Assembly (NCBI RefSeq): GCF_032854445.1
Contig: NC_088303.1
Span: 35,631,265-35,695,264, forward strand
Direction: 5' to 3'
DNA: 64,000 bases
From: Liolophura sinensis
Taxonomy: Eukaryota > Mollusca > Polyplacophora > Chitonida > Chitonidae
Shown: one piece after another, positions 1 through 12,927 of the stretch
How the letters are laid out: each line of letters starts with the position of its first letter
Numbering within the stretch: position 1 is the first letter of the stretch
Notes under the pieces: model-generated
What the model saw: only the letters and a program-made list of their open reading frames with translations
What the model was told of the DNA's origin: nothing
Databases searched by the model: none
Program-made: the position numbers and the translations under genes

Positions 1-686
1 GTGGTTTAAGGCATGGTCTGTGAAAAACCTCCAGAAAATGCTAACATCAAAAGCTGCGTGAATGGGACTTGGGACTTGGCAATCGACACATGGTAGGCAA
101 TGGTGAAATGTATCCGACATTGCCCGCAGCTTGCCTCAGAATTGTTGTCAACCTGTGCCAATAACATAAAGGTTTGAGAAGTTCACTAACTGGCTACATG
201 GCGGCCTGATATTCTAGAAAATTGTTCAACTTTCATCTAACTATAACAATTATTAATGTAACTTGTCTCACGTGAGATGAATGTTCAGTGTTATTGAAAT
301 ACACCTTTAATATCATTTTAATGAAACACTAACCTAACACTAACAACGCATGCCTTACATTGTTGAAGCCACGTCCGTCAAAACAGTCCCTAAAACTTCT
401 ATAATACCGATGTTATGGTTTATGTTCATACCGGGTATCAATGCTCTATTCATTTCTTTTTAACACGTTTGTAAAAGGTTTGTACGAAGAAGATGGCTAA
501 CTGAATCTGTTATTTTCATCAATGACATTCCACTATTCAAATTCACTGTTTTGCTCGGCCTATTCTGTTCCAGCCACTCTGTCCTGAACACCTTGACGTG
601 ACCGTTTTGTTTTCTTAAACGTTTACTGTGACGTCATGCTATTGTCTGGGCAGTTGATTATTTTTTAAGAATCCACAATCACTGTG
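1..686. other. non-coding stretch, nothing recognised
   Basis: I see no open frame of note, no repeat array and no mobile-element sequence here. It is AT-rich DNA typical of the intergenic or intronic parts of this window. Confidence 0.5.
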
Positions 687-772
687 GTTTGGGTGAGAGC
701 AGGATTCGAACACAAGGACACAAGACTGTAAAACATTCCAATATCCCTCTGAGCTATCCGAGAAGACCATAC
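687..772 (-). pseudogene. degenerate tRNA-like sequence (tRNA pseudogene or SINE head)
   Basis: Read on the minus strand, a GATAGCTCAGAGG stretch resembles a tRNA A box. About 45 bases later TGTTCGAATCCTGC matches the B box (GGTTCGANNCC). The acceptor and anticodon stems do not pair convincingly, so I do not call a working tRNA. No SINE body follows that I recognise. It could be a decayed tRNA gene or the head of an older SINE. Confidence 0.35.
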
Positions 773-1450
773 AGCCTTCTCCTCTTAGACAATTTTAAAC
801 GTTTGTTGTGACGTCAATACTTTGTCTAACGTAAGAATGTTATATATGAAGGTTCCATTCGTTTTCGTATTAGTGTGAAATTTATTTTCTGACAGTTGAG
901 TTCTTTCCCATCATTTCAAATACACTAAATGTTGCCAGTGTGAGAAAAGCCTGAGCGTCGTCATCAATTCTCTTAGGCACAAATATGAACAGCAAAACAG
1001 TTTGTACCAAGGGGAACTGGTTGGTCTAATCTGTAGCATTCTGATAACGAACATTTTGGATATCTCGAGACATTGATATGTCCATGTGACAGAAATCGTG
1101 TAATCTACTAACAGACTTCGCCAGATAATATGTAAGCTTCAATCAATTCAGATTTACTTTCCCCGCATAACTAATCATAGGTCGAGTCACCGTTCATTGT
1201 CTTACATACCCAGTGTATGTTCAAGTAGTAACCTACATGTACTCAGAGTACAACGGACTGAGCTCCCATCGGCTAAAAGCTCCAACGCTGTTGCGCTAAA
1301 ACTTCATGTAACACCGTCACGAAAGATCAACCAAGTTACATATTATTTTCCTCTATGCAAATATTGCGGCTCAGGCGGCACGACAAAGTATCCATTGGCG
1401 CTAATTGTGATGTAACGTCTTTTCATTATTTGCTTAAAAAGGCACCGCGC

Positions 1451-1605
1451 GATTCTTGAAAAAGAATCGATAGTTGTTACGTTACTACAAACACGTTTAA
1501 GTAGGAGAAACAACTCACAACAGTTGATTCTTGAATAAGAATCGACGCGACGCTTCTCGCCTTGTCAGTTGTTTTCCAAGAATCAACTGTTGTCGTCGTT
1601 TCTCC
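1451..1605. repeat. hairpin cluster: two short perfect hairpins inside and beside a 30-bp inverted repeat
   Basis: At 1451-1468 and again at 1526-1543 GATTCTT and AAGAATC flank a four-base loop (GAAA and GAAT). In addition, 1504-1533 and 1577-1605 form an inverted repeat of about 30 bases that shares GGAGAAAC and ACAACAGTTGATTCTTG, with a spacer of 43 bases. The outer arm overlaps the second small hairpin. No coding sequence is attached. It may be the remnant of a small fold-back element. Confidence 0.6.
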
Positions 1606-2734
1606 ACTGCATCATTTTCTGGTGGCCATTTCGTTCTTACTGTTTTATTGCACTGATTTTATTAATCCGATTTTGTTCTGTCCGGCAAATACTCAAATCC
1701 CCTTTAAAGTGTAGTTGCTTCATCTTAAGAAAATTCCTTTCCCTGTGAACCTTTTTCCTTACAATTTATTGTCTGGCCTTTTACATTTACGTTTAATGGA
1801 TAGCAATGCACTTCATTAATATTTGCTGATCTAATCTGATCTAAAAGGTTCTAATTTTCTAAAGCATTTTATGATTTCCATTTTTCAATCTGTATGTAAA
1901 CATCATCACTGTGTTGTGAAGACACACTTTTATTATCTATGGACCTGTTTGTTATTAGAACGATGATAACATGCCTCCTTAAGAAAAAGAAATCTCTTAA
2001 AACCTCACCAGTGTGGCGTCATAGCTAAGATTATGTCTTGTTGGGTTACTAAGGTATTTAGACAAGTTGTTGTTGTTGCTTGAGATTAATGTCAAAACAA
2101 TCCAATCCGAGATGAGAAGAGGAAGAACATTAGCTGGTGTCGTCGACATCTAACACACAAACTGTTCTTGTGGTCATCGTCGTCCTGAGAGAAAGACGTC
2201 ACGGGCCAGTCAGTCGCACCCTAGTATAATCCTAGACGGCTGTTCGATGCACCATCCTTGAACAGCGGACAAATATAGCATCGAGTCAACAGAAACAGCT
2301 GTTCGACAGTGACAACAACTGAAAGGGTTTCCATTAACCGCTGAATCGTTGCTGTCCTCTGCACCTGTGGTGTGTATATGTGTATGAATGCAGCGCTACA
2401 CGATCGCCGCTTCCTCTGGACGATCAATGATTGAGCGACTTAACTAACACCGGTCATCAGAGCACTCGGGTGATTAACAACAGGATGTTGTCCGGAATAC
2501 TTGCTTTATCAGCCCCCCCCCCCCCTTCAGCACAAAACGTCTTCTAAGGCATTCATTATATAGGACGCAAGCACTTCGTTTGTATTCTCTATGACACAAC
2601 ATGTTAATCCATGCAGCTGTCGTTCTCATGTCTAAACCACCAGTGACTTGGTGCATGTCTCTTGTGTTTACCAGCTAATGCTTCCGTTTACATTATTTTT
2701 CGTTTTGCCACACAGTGTTTGATCTTTCACTAGA
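1606..2734. other. non-coding stretch with a poly-C tract
   Basis: No gene is recognised. A run of about 14 C lies near 2512-2525. The short open frames here have no domain-like features. Confidence 0.45.
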
Positions 2735-2890
2735 ATATGCTTCATCTGACTTACCGGATCACGCTTCACGTGTTATACCAGATCATGCTTCTTCAATTCA
2801 TTTTTCTTCGTTTCACCAGAGAGCATTTTGTGTACTTACCAGAGAGCATTTCACCTGTTCACCAGATCATGCCTCATCTGCTTCCCAAGC
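2735..2890. repeat. degenerate minisatellite, unit about 24-26 bp
   Basis: Variants of ACCAGATCATGC or ACCAGAGAGCATTTC recur at about 2752, 2778, 2815, 2838 and 2861. The irregular spacing shows old indels. Short open frames across it translate the repeat (recurrent Pro-Asp-His-Ala-Ser) and are not evidence for a protein. Confidence 0.5.
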
Positions 2891-5800
2891 TGTGTGTCAT
2901 CTGTTACAATACTATGATCTATCTATTTACCATATCACTCCCTAATTCAACTTCTAAACTTTTTGTCATTCATAGATAAATCGCGTTCAAATGAAATCAT
3001 GACGAATAGCACATATATGTACACCACGCCAGAGTCATATTTAAACCATATCGCGTCTTATTGTATGAAACTGTAAAGCGCTAGTTGTTCGTATATGTAA
3101 CCAGCTTGGATGTGAAAAACCTCAAACCTGTTGACAGCCCCGATGCATCCAACTTCTCACAAGGTTCTTTTTTGCAACTGACTCTCGACGAAAGCAATAG
3201 ATCAAGTGTAAAAATCCAATAAGGAAGTAATCTTTTAAATTGGAAACTCTTTTACATATTCATCGGCCTTTATGACGCTTAATATAAACACAGTAATGCT
3301 TACTGGACCATCTGTGTTTGGAGAAAAAATCAGAACAGTGAAAGTGGAACAATCCACAAATAGCCTTCTCCAGATCAGTAATTGAACCTTTGCGTTGTAT
3401 GTTGCCTGGTACAAAAGTCGACGTATCTTTCAAAGTGTCAAAATTACTTTTGTGATATCCTAGTTTCGGTGGAGTTTAGCGAACCGATGTATTGAGGTAT
3501 CATATAATAGCACGAATACCCCTTGGGCATGTGTGTAAAATGTATAATGCGTCATCATAATTCTCTGTGATGGACCAATTAGTTGTTACATCACTGAAAG
3601 CTTTAGAAGTGACGAGTGGGATGGCCGTTCTGGCACTCGCTCAGAGCTATATCCTGATAAGACCAGACTATTGTTTTCCAGCCAGGATGAATTATCTGGG
3701 TGAGGAAACATGCACAAACAAAAGAAAATACTATACAGAAATTACTCACTTGGTGGAGACATATAAGGCCCACACAAAAAGGTTTCAAAGCACACAAAAA
3801 ACACATCGTTTTGTGTTGCAGCATGACAGTCCTTGTGTACAGTAAGTGTTTTATCACCATATCTACAACAAAGAGGGTATTGCCTTACAGGAAAGATAAC
3901 ACGGTTTTAAATCGCTTTCCTAAAGGCTGGAAGAATTTATCGCACACTCTGTAATCATCACTCATAATAATCACTGTGTTTTAAGTTGATATATCCGTAT
4001 ACCGTAAAAATTTGTTTACCATGTAGTATGCACTTCTCCTTGGGCTCGTAGCTCATCCGTAGTAGCCCCTGCAAGCGGAAACTGTGCCTGTTTAAAGTAA
4101 AGGTAAAGTCTGGTACTATATATATACATAGAAAAACTGATCTAGGACAGTTATCACAGCCAAATATGTAAAAAAAATTCTATAAAGATATTAAAGCCAA
4201 GAAGATGAAGTTTAGCATTGTGGGGTATGGCACTGACGGGCAATTCACTCCGAGTAGCCATCTTGTAGAAGCCCTTTTGAACTTGGCCAATCACTAGCGC
4301 TGAAAGTGTCACGTGATAATTGGTGGTCACGTCAAAAACCTATTAGCTCTCGATTGTCAGTGTGGTTTCTGATAGTAGATATACAGATATCGATGCAATA
4401 AATTGGATTATGCAGTTAGTTTAAATGTTTTTGGATCACACATTTATGAGCAGGGAACTAAGAAGGGCCGCCCATGTCACAATACGTACATGTTGGGCAG
4501 GATACTGCTGTAAGTTGTCAGGATGAGCTAACGAATAACCCGCCCAGGGAGAGTCATTGCTTGATGAAAAATATTGTTGCTTTGCATCATTTTTCCTTAG
4601 CAAAGTCACATTTAGGCCTAATATTTTCCCAAAATCTGAATGAAAGAGTCTATTGTCAATTAGAAGGTCCTGCTATGTTCGGTAAATCCCCTGAACAGCC
4701 AGCTAGGTCAAATGCTTACACCTATGCAGGACGAAGACGAGTAGGACCGCTAAAACACGACGCTTGTGTCCATGAGTAACGTCGAACTTAACAATTTTTC
4801 AGTCATATGACGACGACCAAACTACAAGAAACATCGACCCTATGAACACGGAACAGAGCTGAAACTGTTCAGCTGGTTGGGTTTGTGTTTGTGTTTTCCC
4901 ATTGTCACATTGTTTAATACCAGTGATACAAGAGAACTCCTAGGTTTTGTGACGGCACTCTAGATTGCTATAACATGGCAAAATGACGTCACCAAATTTA
5001 GTGACTAGGCACTGACGATTGTTTACTATTTACTTTGTTGATAAGCGGTGTAGAATTTTTGAAATATTTTTAAAACATTTCTGTTTCTTCCTAATTAATT
5101 AATCAATTCAATTTATGTGGCTGACTTTATGTTCACTTAAAGACAGTTTTACGAAGCATATATTGGACTATAAGCCGCTCTTGTAAATGAAAATGATTGT
5201 TTTTATCAACTAGCACTATATGCGAACAGCGTTGTTATTTTTGTTCATATTGATGGTATTCTTAATCATCGGTTAAAATTTTTGAAATGAAGCTTGTGTC
5301 CGCGCAGTGGTTAATTTTACTGTTTCTCCCTTAAATAACACAACACTGCCGTCTAAAGCAAGTTATATTGTGACTAGAACCTACTGTGTTCGGAATTTAA
5401 TTAATCCACATAAATATATCAACTATATTTTTGGTGAATCAGATGGTTCATTATCTTGTGTTAGTCAAACATGATGCATACAATAGCGAAAAAAACACAC
5501 ATTTTCTATTAGTCTTCACTCTCTGTAATTGAGGTCTTTTTTAAGAACTGAATGTTAATGTCCGGCACTGTAAGAAATGACAAACCATTAGTGACAAACG
5601 ACTTCTTTCAGGAATAAAGTGGTTGCTGTTGGTGATTAAAGCCAGGCTCAATTCTAAAGCGGGAAATCCTAGCTGAAAGAGCATTAACAGTGGCCACGGC
5701 GACCACATGTATGTAATGTGACACTGGCAGCCATTAATTTTCCAGAAAGCCACCTGAATTTTTAGATGTCATATTCCATTATGCTTTTTTTCAATGTAAA

Positions 5801-6852
5801 GCTTATTTAACATCTCAAATTTGTTTGAAACGTGAGGAAGCCTTTGTCATAAATTATATCGCCATATGTATTTGTTCAAGGCAAGCTGTTCTTTCATCGG
5901 GTGTTAGAAAGAAAAGTTATTTTGACATGTGACATATTTTATATTGGTGGAAGGGCAAGTGACATCAGGGAAATCCGTATAAGACCACATGAAATAACAC
6001 CAAGGATGGGGCAATCTGAAGCAGATTACAGAATGGTTAATCCACGTCCAAGTATGACTTTCATAAAGATAATGATAATTAATAATGCAAAGGAAAACCA
6101 AAAATTCTCAATATCCCCTGTTTCTTCCTGAAATATTACAAGCGCGCGAAACGTTAAAGGCGCTGGTATTTGTTTATTATCTAAACATGACCCTGTTTAA
6201 TTTGATTTACTACAATATATTCAGTATTGACAACTGGGGGTGGAATTAGTGTACGTATTAAGTCCACTACCTCAACCACAGACGTACGGAGGCTCCATAC
6301 CAGCCAAGTGACATTAAAGTCTGGAAATCGCATCATCTGGACTGTGGCCTAGGTTTAATGTGTCATTGTACAGTTGTCACCTACAGGCGTCATTCGAGCG
6401 TATGGTCTCAACATGTTTGTGGTGCGTAGGAGCGTACCTTGCCAAACCACACAATAGCTAGTTGCACATGACTGAGTTTGTAATCAGTCTCATGACAATG
6501 GGATTTTCACAGCCCGAATCTCTACATTGTCAAAAGAATAGTCAAATCAACGTCAAGACGGGCTGCGATCAAGGTCAGGAACACGTCCTATTTTCCTGGA
6601 AATAAATTTGAGTATGGCTTACAATACAATTGCTTGAAGCTTTTCCTGAGTTGAAGTGATTGAAGTGCACTACAGGTTAGTATTTCAACGCCGGGGAGCG
6701 TATCGGTTCCATAAAATTCGTACGATATTATTTAAACATTGCCAAACGTGCGAATGAAACACCCAGTGAACTAACTTGATGAGGGGATCGAAAGATTCTG
6801 GAAGTATTTTAAGATGTCGCGTTAATGACAGGAAACCAGCAAATGTAACTAT
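2891..6852. other. non-coding stretch, no gene recognised
   Basis: The longest open frame is about 101 codons (4474-4779, +). It has no recognisable domain, no splice context and ordinary base composition. I see no repeat array and no transposon ends. It is best treated as intergenic or intronic. Confidence 0.45.
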
Positions 6853-7015
6853 CTGCCCGTAAGTGGGGAGATCCGCCAGCAGCTTGCGGATGTTAGTGAG
6901 TTTTCACCAGGCTGTGCGCAGTTTCCTCCTACCATGATGCTGGCCGCCGTCCTGTAAGTAATATATTCTTAAGGACGATGTAGAACACAACCAAATAAAT
7001 GAATAAATAAATAAA
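6853..7015 (+). mobile_element. SINE family 1, 5'-truncated copy
   Basis: Only the body and tail are present. The GTAAGTGGGGAGATCCGCCA part, the CACCATGATGCTGGCCGCCG-like core and the TAAGTAATATATTCTTAAGG tail align with the full copies at 44333 and 62378, followed by AAATAAATGAATAAATAAATA. The tRNA head is missing. Many substitutions suggest an old insertion. Confidence 0.8.
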
Positions 7016-10000
7016 GACATTTTTTTTTTGTAAATCTAAATCAACTTGTCTCTTCCTTTTTTGTCCCCATTCGTAGAAGCAGTGAAAATGATGTCGGATT
7101 TCTATTATATTATGGGGTGGTCCCAAAAATACACCTCTTAATTTGAAATGTCCTTTTTCCTTTTAAAGAAGACGCAAAACAAATATTGAAGATATTACAA
7201 CTTGCCCAGGCAAGGGTTTTATGTTTTTCTGTATATCTTTATTGACGGTTGGACATGTTGTGACATCATCTCTGTTTTTGATCATCCGTTTAGCATGCTC
7301 TTTGAATTCTGAAAACGTGAATTTTATTCAAAGATAAACATATCTGTTCTGTGTTGCATTGTTACGTTAACCCAATTCCTTTATTTTTACATTGTTTCCT
7401 TTATATAGCCACCCCTTCATGGATTTCTTGATGATCACACAGATGTGATTGTACAGGTACTTACACAAAACTACGCAAGACAATATCCCTCTTGTGTTTT
7501 TCCATCTCAAGGACACTTTTCGACTTCAGTCACGTCTGAAGTACCTATTTTAGCCTTGAGGCGTTGTCCCACTTGTCGCACAGTGTGGCCTAATAATACT
7601 CTCTTGTGACTATTGTAAACGTGCCTGTGTAGTCAGGTTATCAGTCTATGTTCGAGGCAATATTCTGGAGCGACAGTCATTAATTGGGGGCTGTTGTGTT
7701 CTGTGGGGTGGGCTAGGGATGCCTGGTAAACAGAAAAAGATACATTCATGTGCAAGTCCTCCTTGAGTGCCCTCTATGTGTGTATAGTGAATAACAATCA
7801 GCCATTGCGCATGCGTATTTGGTCATTTGCCTCCCAGTTTTTCGTTATGTATAGCCAAAAACCCGCCCCCAAGGTGGTTTGCTTAACGTTTGTTCAATCC
7901 CCAGGAGAACTCCAATCTGTTTAACGATAATAATGTCATCTGTTCAGGGGGCCTGATTTCTTAATTAGACTAGTTATGTTCAGACGCCCTATTGGTTTAG
8001 CAACGTCTGGATGGGTACTTAAACGGGCGCAGCACCAATACAATCAAAAATGAGGTAGAAAACATTTTAGCCGTCTTAATGTGCAGCCTACCAAATTCTA
8101 CCTCTTACATAGAAGAGTCTCAGATTTTTGGAAAGCGCTAACTGTTAAAAGAGGAATCCGGAAAGCCCGAATGCCCAACCTCTTTGGTGTGAAGCTTAAA
8201 ATTCGTTCAATAATTGCATGCTGCATTTTTTCAGCTTTGTTAGGTTTATGTAGACTGTTAGCAAATACAGAATTCTAACTGAAATGATTCAGTCCATTAA
8301 TCTACAGAAATTTCATACAGCAAATAATCCAGCAACATATAAACTCTGTATGCATGTTTGATTGAGGGTAAGAATCAATAGTCAGAAGACAACATCTCTG
8401 ACTTCCTTGACTTCCTGATAGCAATGGGAAAAAAACACAAAAAATGTGCAATGTATAGAATACACCTTTTACACACTACTGTGGAAATAAATGTTAGCTA
8501 TAATAGTGCCAAATGTAATTTAGAAAAATCCGCTGTTATCACAACTTTCCTAGTCTTCGTCCGTCACCATCGAATAGATGCACTCTTCTAATCATCTCCA
8601 TTTAATGTTATTCTTATCTGACGTGAACTGAACTCAAGTAGGCCTCTCTTCGAATATGATAATCAAATGATTGATTACTTATTACAGTGTGTGACTTCTA
8701 TGAACACACGGATCTTGACAACAAGCAGTAGTTCTTCAATATTTCTGTCTGGGCACTTTCTGAGATGTAGTGATTCTTCTTAGCAAGCGTCAAAAAAAGA
8801 CATGGCTATCTCTATTGTGAATATTTTTAGCGAGCTATTTGAACAATGTTTGTACCTAGGCGATCCAGGATCGAGCGATTCGATCATTTGCGATGAACAA
8901 AAATCTGAAGGTCTCAATCTTATCGAGTACATTCCTCTTCTATATCTAAAACGAAGCAGCAAATTGTTCAGGGCAGTTTTTTTTTAACTTCCAATTATCT
9001 CAACGTGGTTACTGTGACGTAAATAATGTTTGTCTAGTTCCGTCTTGTTCATGCTAAAGTATACTACGCTTGTCTGAGAGTAATGTCTATTACAGCACCC
9101 AATTCCACTTTTACCGATCGGGAAAGTGTATGCAAAAAAAGTAAGAAAAAAATGTCGTAGAAAAATGTTCCTAGCAAAAATAACTTTATTCTTTTTACGT
9201 TTTATATAGCCGTTAGAAATATCCCGGTCGATGGACAATTACCTACGATGTGAAGCATTATTGTACTGTTGTGGTGTTTCGGGCTGTAAATTTGTCACCA
9301 GTTGCTGACGACTCTTTCGCGGTATAGTTTCTGGGTATGATGAGACACATCGTGAAGCCCACCCCATGTTTTTATCGTAGCGTCCATCTGTACCCTGGGG
9401 AAAAGGGTCAGACGGAAGCCTTCCCTATTACCCTCATCAATATTGTTCAACTTACATTATCTTCCTGGAGATCTCATTTTCCGACTAACTGAGTTTCGTC
9501 AATCACGAAGACCAAAAGGCTTCCCCCGTGTCGTTGTGAAGGGCAGAACTAGGTGGTTACGTGACTTGAACGCGTGCGCTTCGGTAAACCGCAAGCGTTT
9601 ATATTGATCCAAAACACAGCGCCCGGCTGCCAAGTAATACGTGCTTGTCGCTACTGTTAATAATTGCCCGACCATTGCTACTATCCTCGCACTAATTGTG
9701 GCCGTTAAAGAAAGCCCGTGATCGCGTTTGGTCCGGTTTGCCATTTTGCATACCCTGTGTCCACAACGCGGAATAGTTTTCAAGACCAACAACAGTACGC
9801 ACAGCATTATTGGTATGCCTGATCACTGTATCGCCGGGGCTTGTTATGGGAGCTGACAGTTTTCAAAGGGCCATGTATCCTTACAACGAACAGTAATCTC
9901 ATTGTCTACCCTGTCAATAACTTCTGTCCACGGGTCCGCCGGGAACCAGGGATCGGACAGTCGCTGACGATGCCTGTCACTCACAGCCAACCCCCTGTGA

Positions 10001-10199
10001 TTACGTGAATTCTTTACCTTTATAGCGCCATTGACGTACCCATAGATTAGTAACTTTATTGTCTTTGTAGAAGCTGTTTTCCCCACGTCTTAGTCAGATG
10101 TGATGAGGCAGTTGTCTATTGGGAATTGTCCAGCGACAGCCAACACTCTATCCTCTCGCTCATTCGATCGCTCTGGTAACAGGCATCGTGACAAGGTCA
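7016..10199. other. non-coding stretch with a GC-richer part at 9480-10130
   Basis: No gene is recognised. From about 9480 to 10130 the sequence is visibly richer in GC and CpG than its surroundings. It carries two minus-strand open frames, 9499-9807 (102 codons) and 9844-10086 (80 codons), neither with a domain I know. They could be exon remnants or chance. Confidence 0.4.
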
Positions 10200-10334
10200 A
10201 CTTTTGCGACACGAACTATGATTGACGGTTTCTTCCAGTAAACGTTCACTTCACGAAAACAGCCCGACAGCACACACAGCTGAATTTTTCCGTGACCACT
10301 TGAAACTAACTCACAGACGATCAACAAAAACAAG
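10200..10334 (+). other. possible untranslated first exon ending in a strong splice donor
   Basis: The stretch ends in AACAAG|GTAAGG, a near-ideal animal 5' splice site with the GT at 10335-10336. It follows directly on the GC-richer block. I cannot see a matching acceptor with a coding exon, so the gene it would belong to is unknown. The exon start is arbitrary. A single good donor match arises by chance fairly often in 64 kb. Confidence 0.25.
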
Positions 10335-10336
10335 GT

Positions 10337-12656
10337 AAGGACAAAAGTTATCAGTTAGTTAGCTATTCCAGTAGTATTTTCATGACCGTTTACTTTATCT
10401 TCTTCGTTTTGAACACTATTTCGGTCATTCCAGGATGTCTCCTTGTAGTAGACTGGTTCCATTGTCGACCTGTTTGTAATGATACCTGAATGAAGTAGTC
10501 GAAAGTGTAAACAGCGATTAGGCCATTGATCACAACGTTTGCGTCCTTCAAATCACCTAGATAAAGCACAAAATTCCACTTTTAATCTACAATTTCATTA
10601 ACTAAGGTACATTGTTTTTTATCTTTGGCGCTTTAAAAAGTTTCAGTCGTACTGAAAGCTTTGAATATACTCGGCTACTTGATCATATTTGAAAACAGCA
10701 GACTTTGCAGGCCACGACATCGCTTACTCCTGGAGGGGAAATGCAGTGTTATTTGCACCTTTTGGTTATGTTTTTGTAAAAGTTAAGTTGCATTTGTCGA
10801 GCTCAGCATGATTTGGTTCTGACACGACAGAAGCGCCATTGGTTGTGACTGTCGTTGTCGTCGAATTTGGTTTATGTACGTCCATACATGTATATGGAAC
10901 AAAAGGCTGTCATTCTGGCTTTTTCCTCCGACACATTAGTGATAAGGTTGTTGGTCAAAACATTTTGTTCCTGTTACTCAATAAAGCCACATGGACAGAC
11001 AGACCTTATTCTCTTAATGCTGTTAACGTCAAAATTGTAATATTACCTTTTCGTTTGTACTGAGCATATGACCAATGATATGTTCTTCAGTGGGTCTCTG
11101 CAGCGAAATAAGAACTCTTCTTATTCAGAAACAATTCAGAAAGTCATCAACTGTATTTAATGTGTTAGTGTAATTTCAGTATTATATAAAAGCTACATTT
11201 TATCACAGTTAAGTCACATGTAATAAATAGGGTTTATCTGGCCTTCCCATGTTTAATTAAAATCTGAGAAAACAAACGATATTCACGACGCTATTATGTA
11301 CGCTTTTTGTATGATATTTCCTGTTTGCTTGACTCTCGAAGGGGGTGCTCAAATAACCTGTTCACCCTGTAATTCTTATCAGCTTGCTAAATAGGATATA
11401 GTTGAGGTTGGTTATTTTCCAGGCTAAGATTTTGACGATCTTCGAACCTGCTGTCCATCCGTCATGGCGAAAGCTTTTTATTCATTTATCCTGAAAGTTA
11501 CAGCTTCGTGGTAATGTATAGAGCGACACTTTAATAAAGTAAATTGAAACGAGGCAACGAAATGCTAACAAATAATATGAAATACCAAACACATCAGATG
11601 AACCATTTTCCGTTTGACTGACGGCATTCATTTATCAAGACATTCGATTCCAACAAGGGTATAAAGGAGAAACGTTTAACCTTGTTATGGTTGAGCAGGG
11701 CCATTGCCGTAGGTAACTGGCAAATGGCCTACTGGGTGTATAGTAAGAGGAAACCACGTTGTCATAGTGAACCATGGAAACACTCATCGCCAACCACATA
11801 GGACTAGGTTTACGCCATATGCATGCCCCTCTAAGATAGAATCAAACGTCACAAAAATGAATATTTAATACCGGTATATTCAGCCGTTTTCTGATCGATC
11901 GTGTGCATAGCAAACTTGTTGCTTGACCTTGCACATTAATTTAGAGGTCATTAGCTTGATGGAGGTTTTGCCCATTAGAGCTTAAGGCTCACGCAATGAA
12001 GGATAATAGCTAGAACTGCCATAACCTTTCATGGGTTTAGACGGGTAATTCTACCAATTACAGTCAGTCAATTACTTCATTATCGAACAAATACCCAACA
12101 ACTCGAGATGCCCTTGGCACTTAAGCTCTTGCATTGAAGGTAATGTGAAGTTTTAGTAGCCGATGTTCTTGACGCATGCAAACTAGAGGTCGTTATTTTG
12201 CCAGCCAATTCCGTCGCTACCAGTTTTATCGTCTGAAAGCTCACGTGAGGAGCCTATTGCAGGGACTTCCGCCTTAGTGTAATGGGGAGCCTTTAGTTTC
12301 AATCACAGTACATCTTGTACGTGTCCATCTGCCGTAACCTGCCACCGGTACCTCTAACTAGGCAATGCTGATGATCAGGGGGTCCAGTTAAAACTGACAA
12401 AAAATCGTAAATTTCGATCGTTTAAGTCAAATCACCAGTGAACATATACATTTCTGATATATACATATTATTGTTCTAGTTGTCCAATGAACAATCCACA
12501 GGAGTGTGCTTCTTGATGACTTCATTAACAGCTCTGAAAGCTGGTCATTACTATCTGTGTCCCTGTTTGTTAAACAACTAAGACCCAACGCTTCGGAAAA
12601 CACCAAAGTAACAGTACAGTAGGTATCCATTCAAAAATGTAACAAATATTACACAT
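10337..12656. other. non-coding stretch, nothing recognised
   Basis: No long open frame, tandem array or mobile-element sequence is recognised. Confidence 0.45.
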
Positions 12657-12927
12657 GTCTCCGTGGCCAAGGTAGTCAGCTTGACAGCGCGGTGCAATGA
12701 CCCAGTGGCCTCCCCGATGGGACCGTTGTGAGTTCAAGTGTAACTCATGCTAGCTTCTTCTCCGTCCTTACCTGGGAAGGTCTTCCAGGAACCTGCAGAT
12801 GGTCGTAGGTTTCCGTCCGTTTTCTGCCCGGTTTTCCTCTTACCATAATGCTGGTTGCCATCGTATTAGTGAAATATTTGTTGAGAACGGCGTAAAACTC
12901 CAATCAGTTAAATGAATGAAATAAATG
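12657..12927 (+). mobile_element. SINE family 1, near full length, diverged
   Basis: It starts with a tRNA-like head (TCCGTGGCCAAGGTAGTCAG) and has the B-box-like GTGAGTTCAAGTG. Then follow the GGGAAGGTCTTCCAGGAACC and CCATAATGCTGG body blocks, and a GTGAAATATTTGTTGAGAAC tail with AATGAATGAAATAAATG at the end. I could not identify a clear target-site duplication. It probably moved by LINE-supplied reverse transcription, like other tRNA SINEs. Confidence 0.88.

Noticed and set aside
687-772. Functional tRNA gene
   Set aside because: The A and B boxes are recognisable but the acceptor and anticodon stems do not pair. It is listed as a pseudogene-like feature only.
4039-4094. tRNA-like GGGCTCGTAGCTCATCCGT
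   Set aside because: There is only a partial A-box resemblance, with no B box at the right distance.
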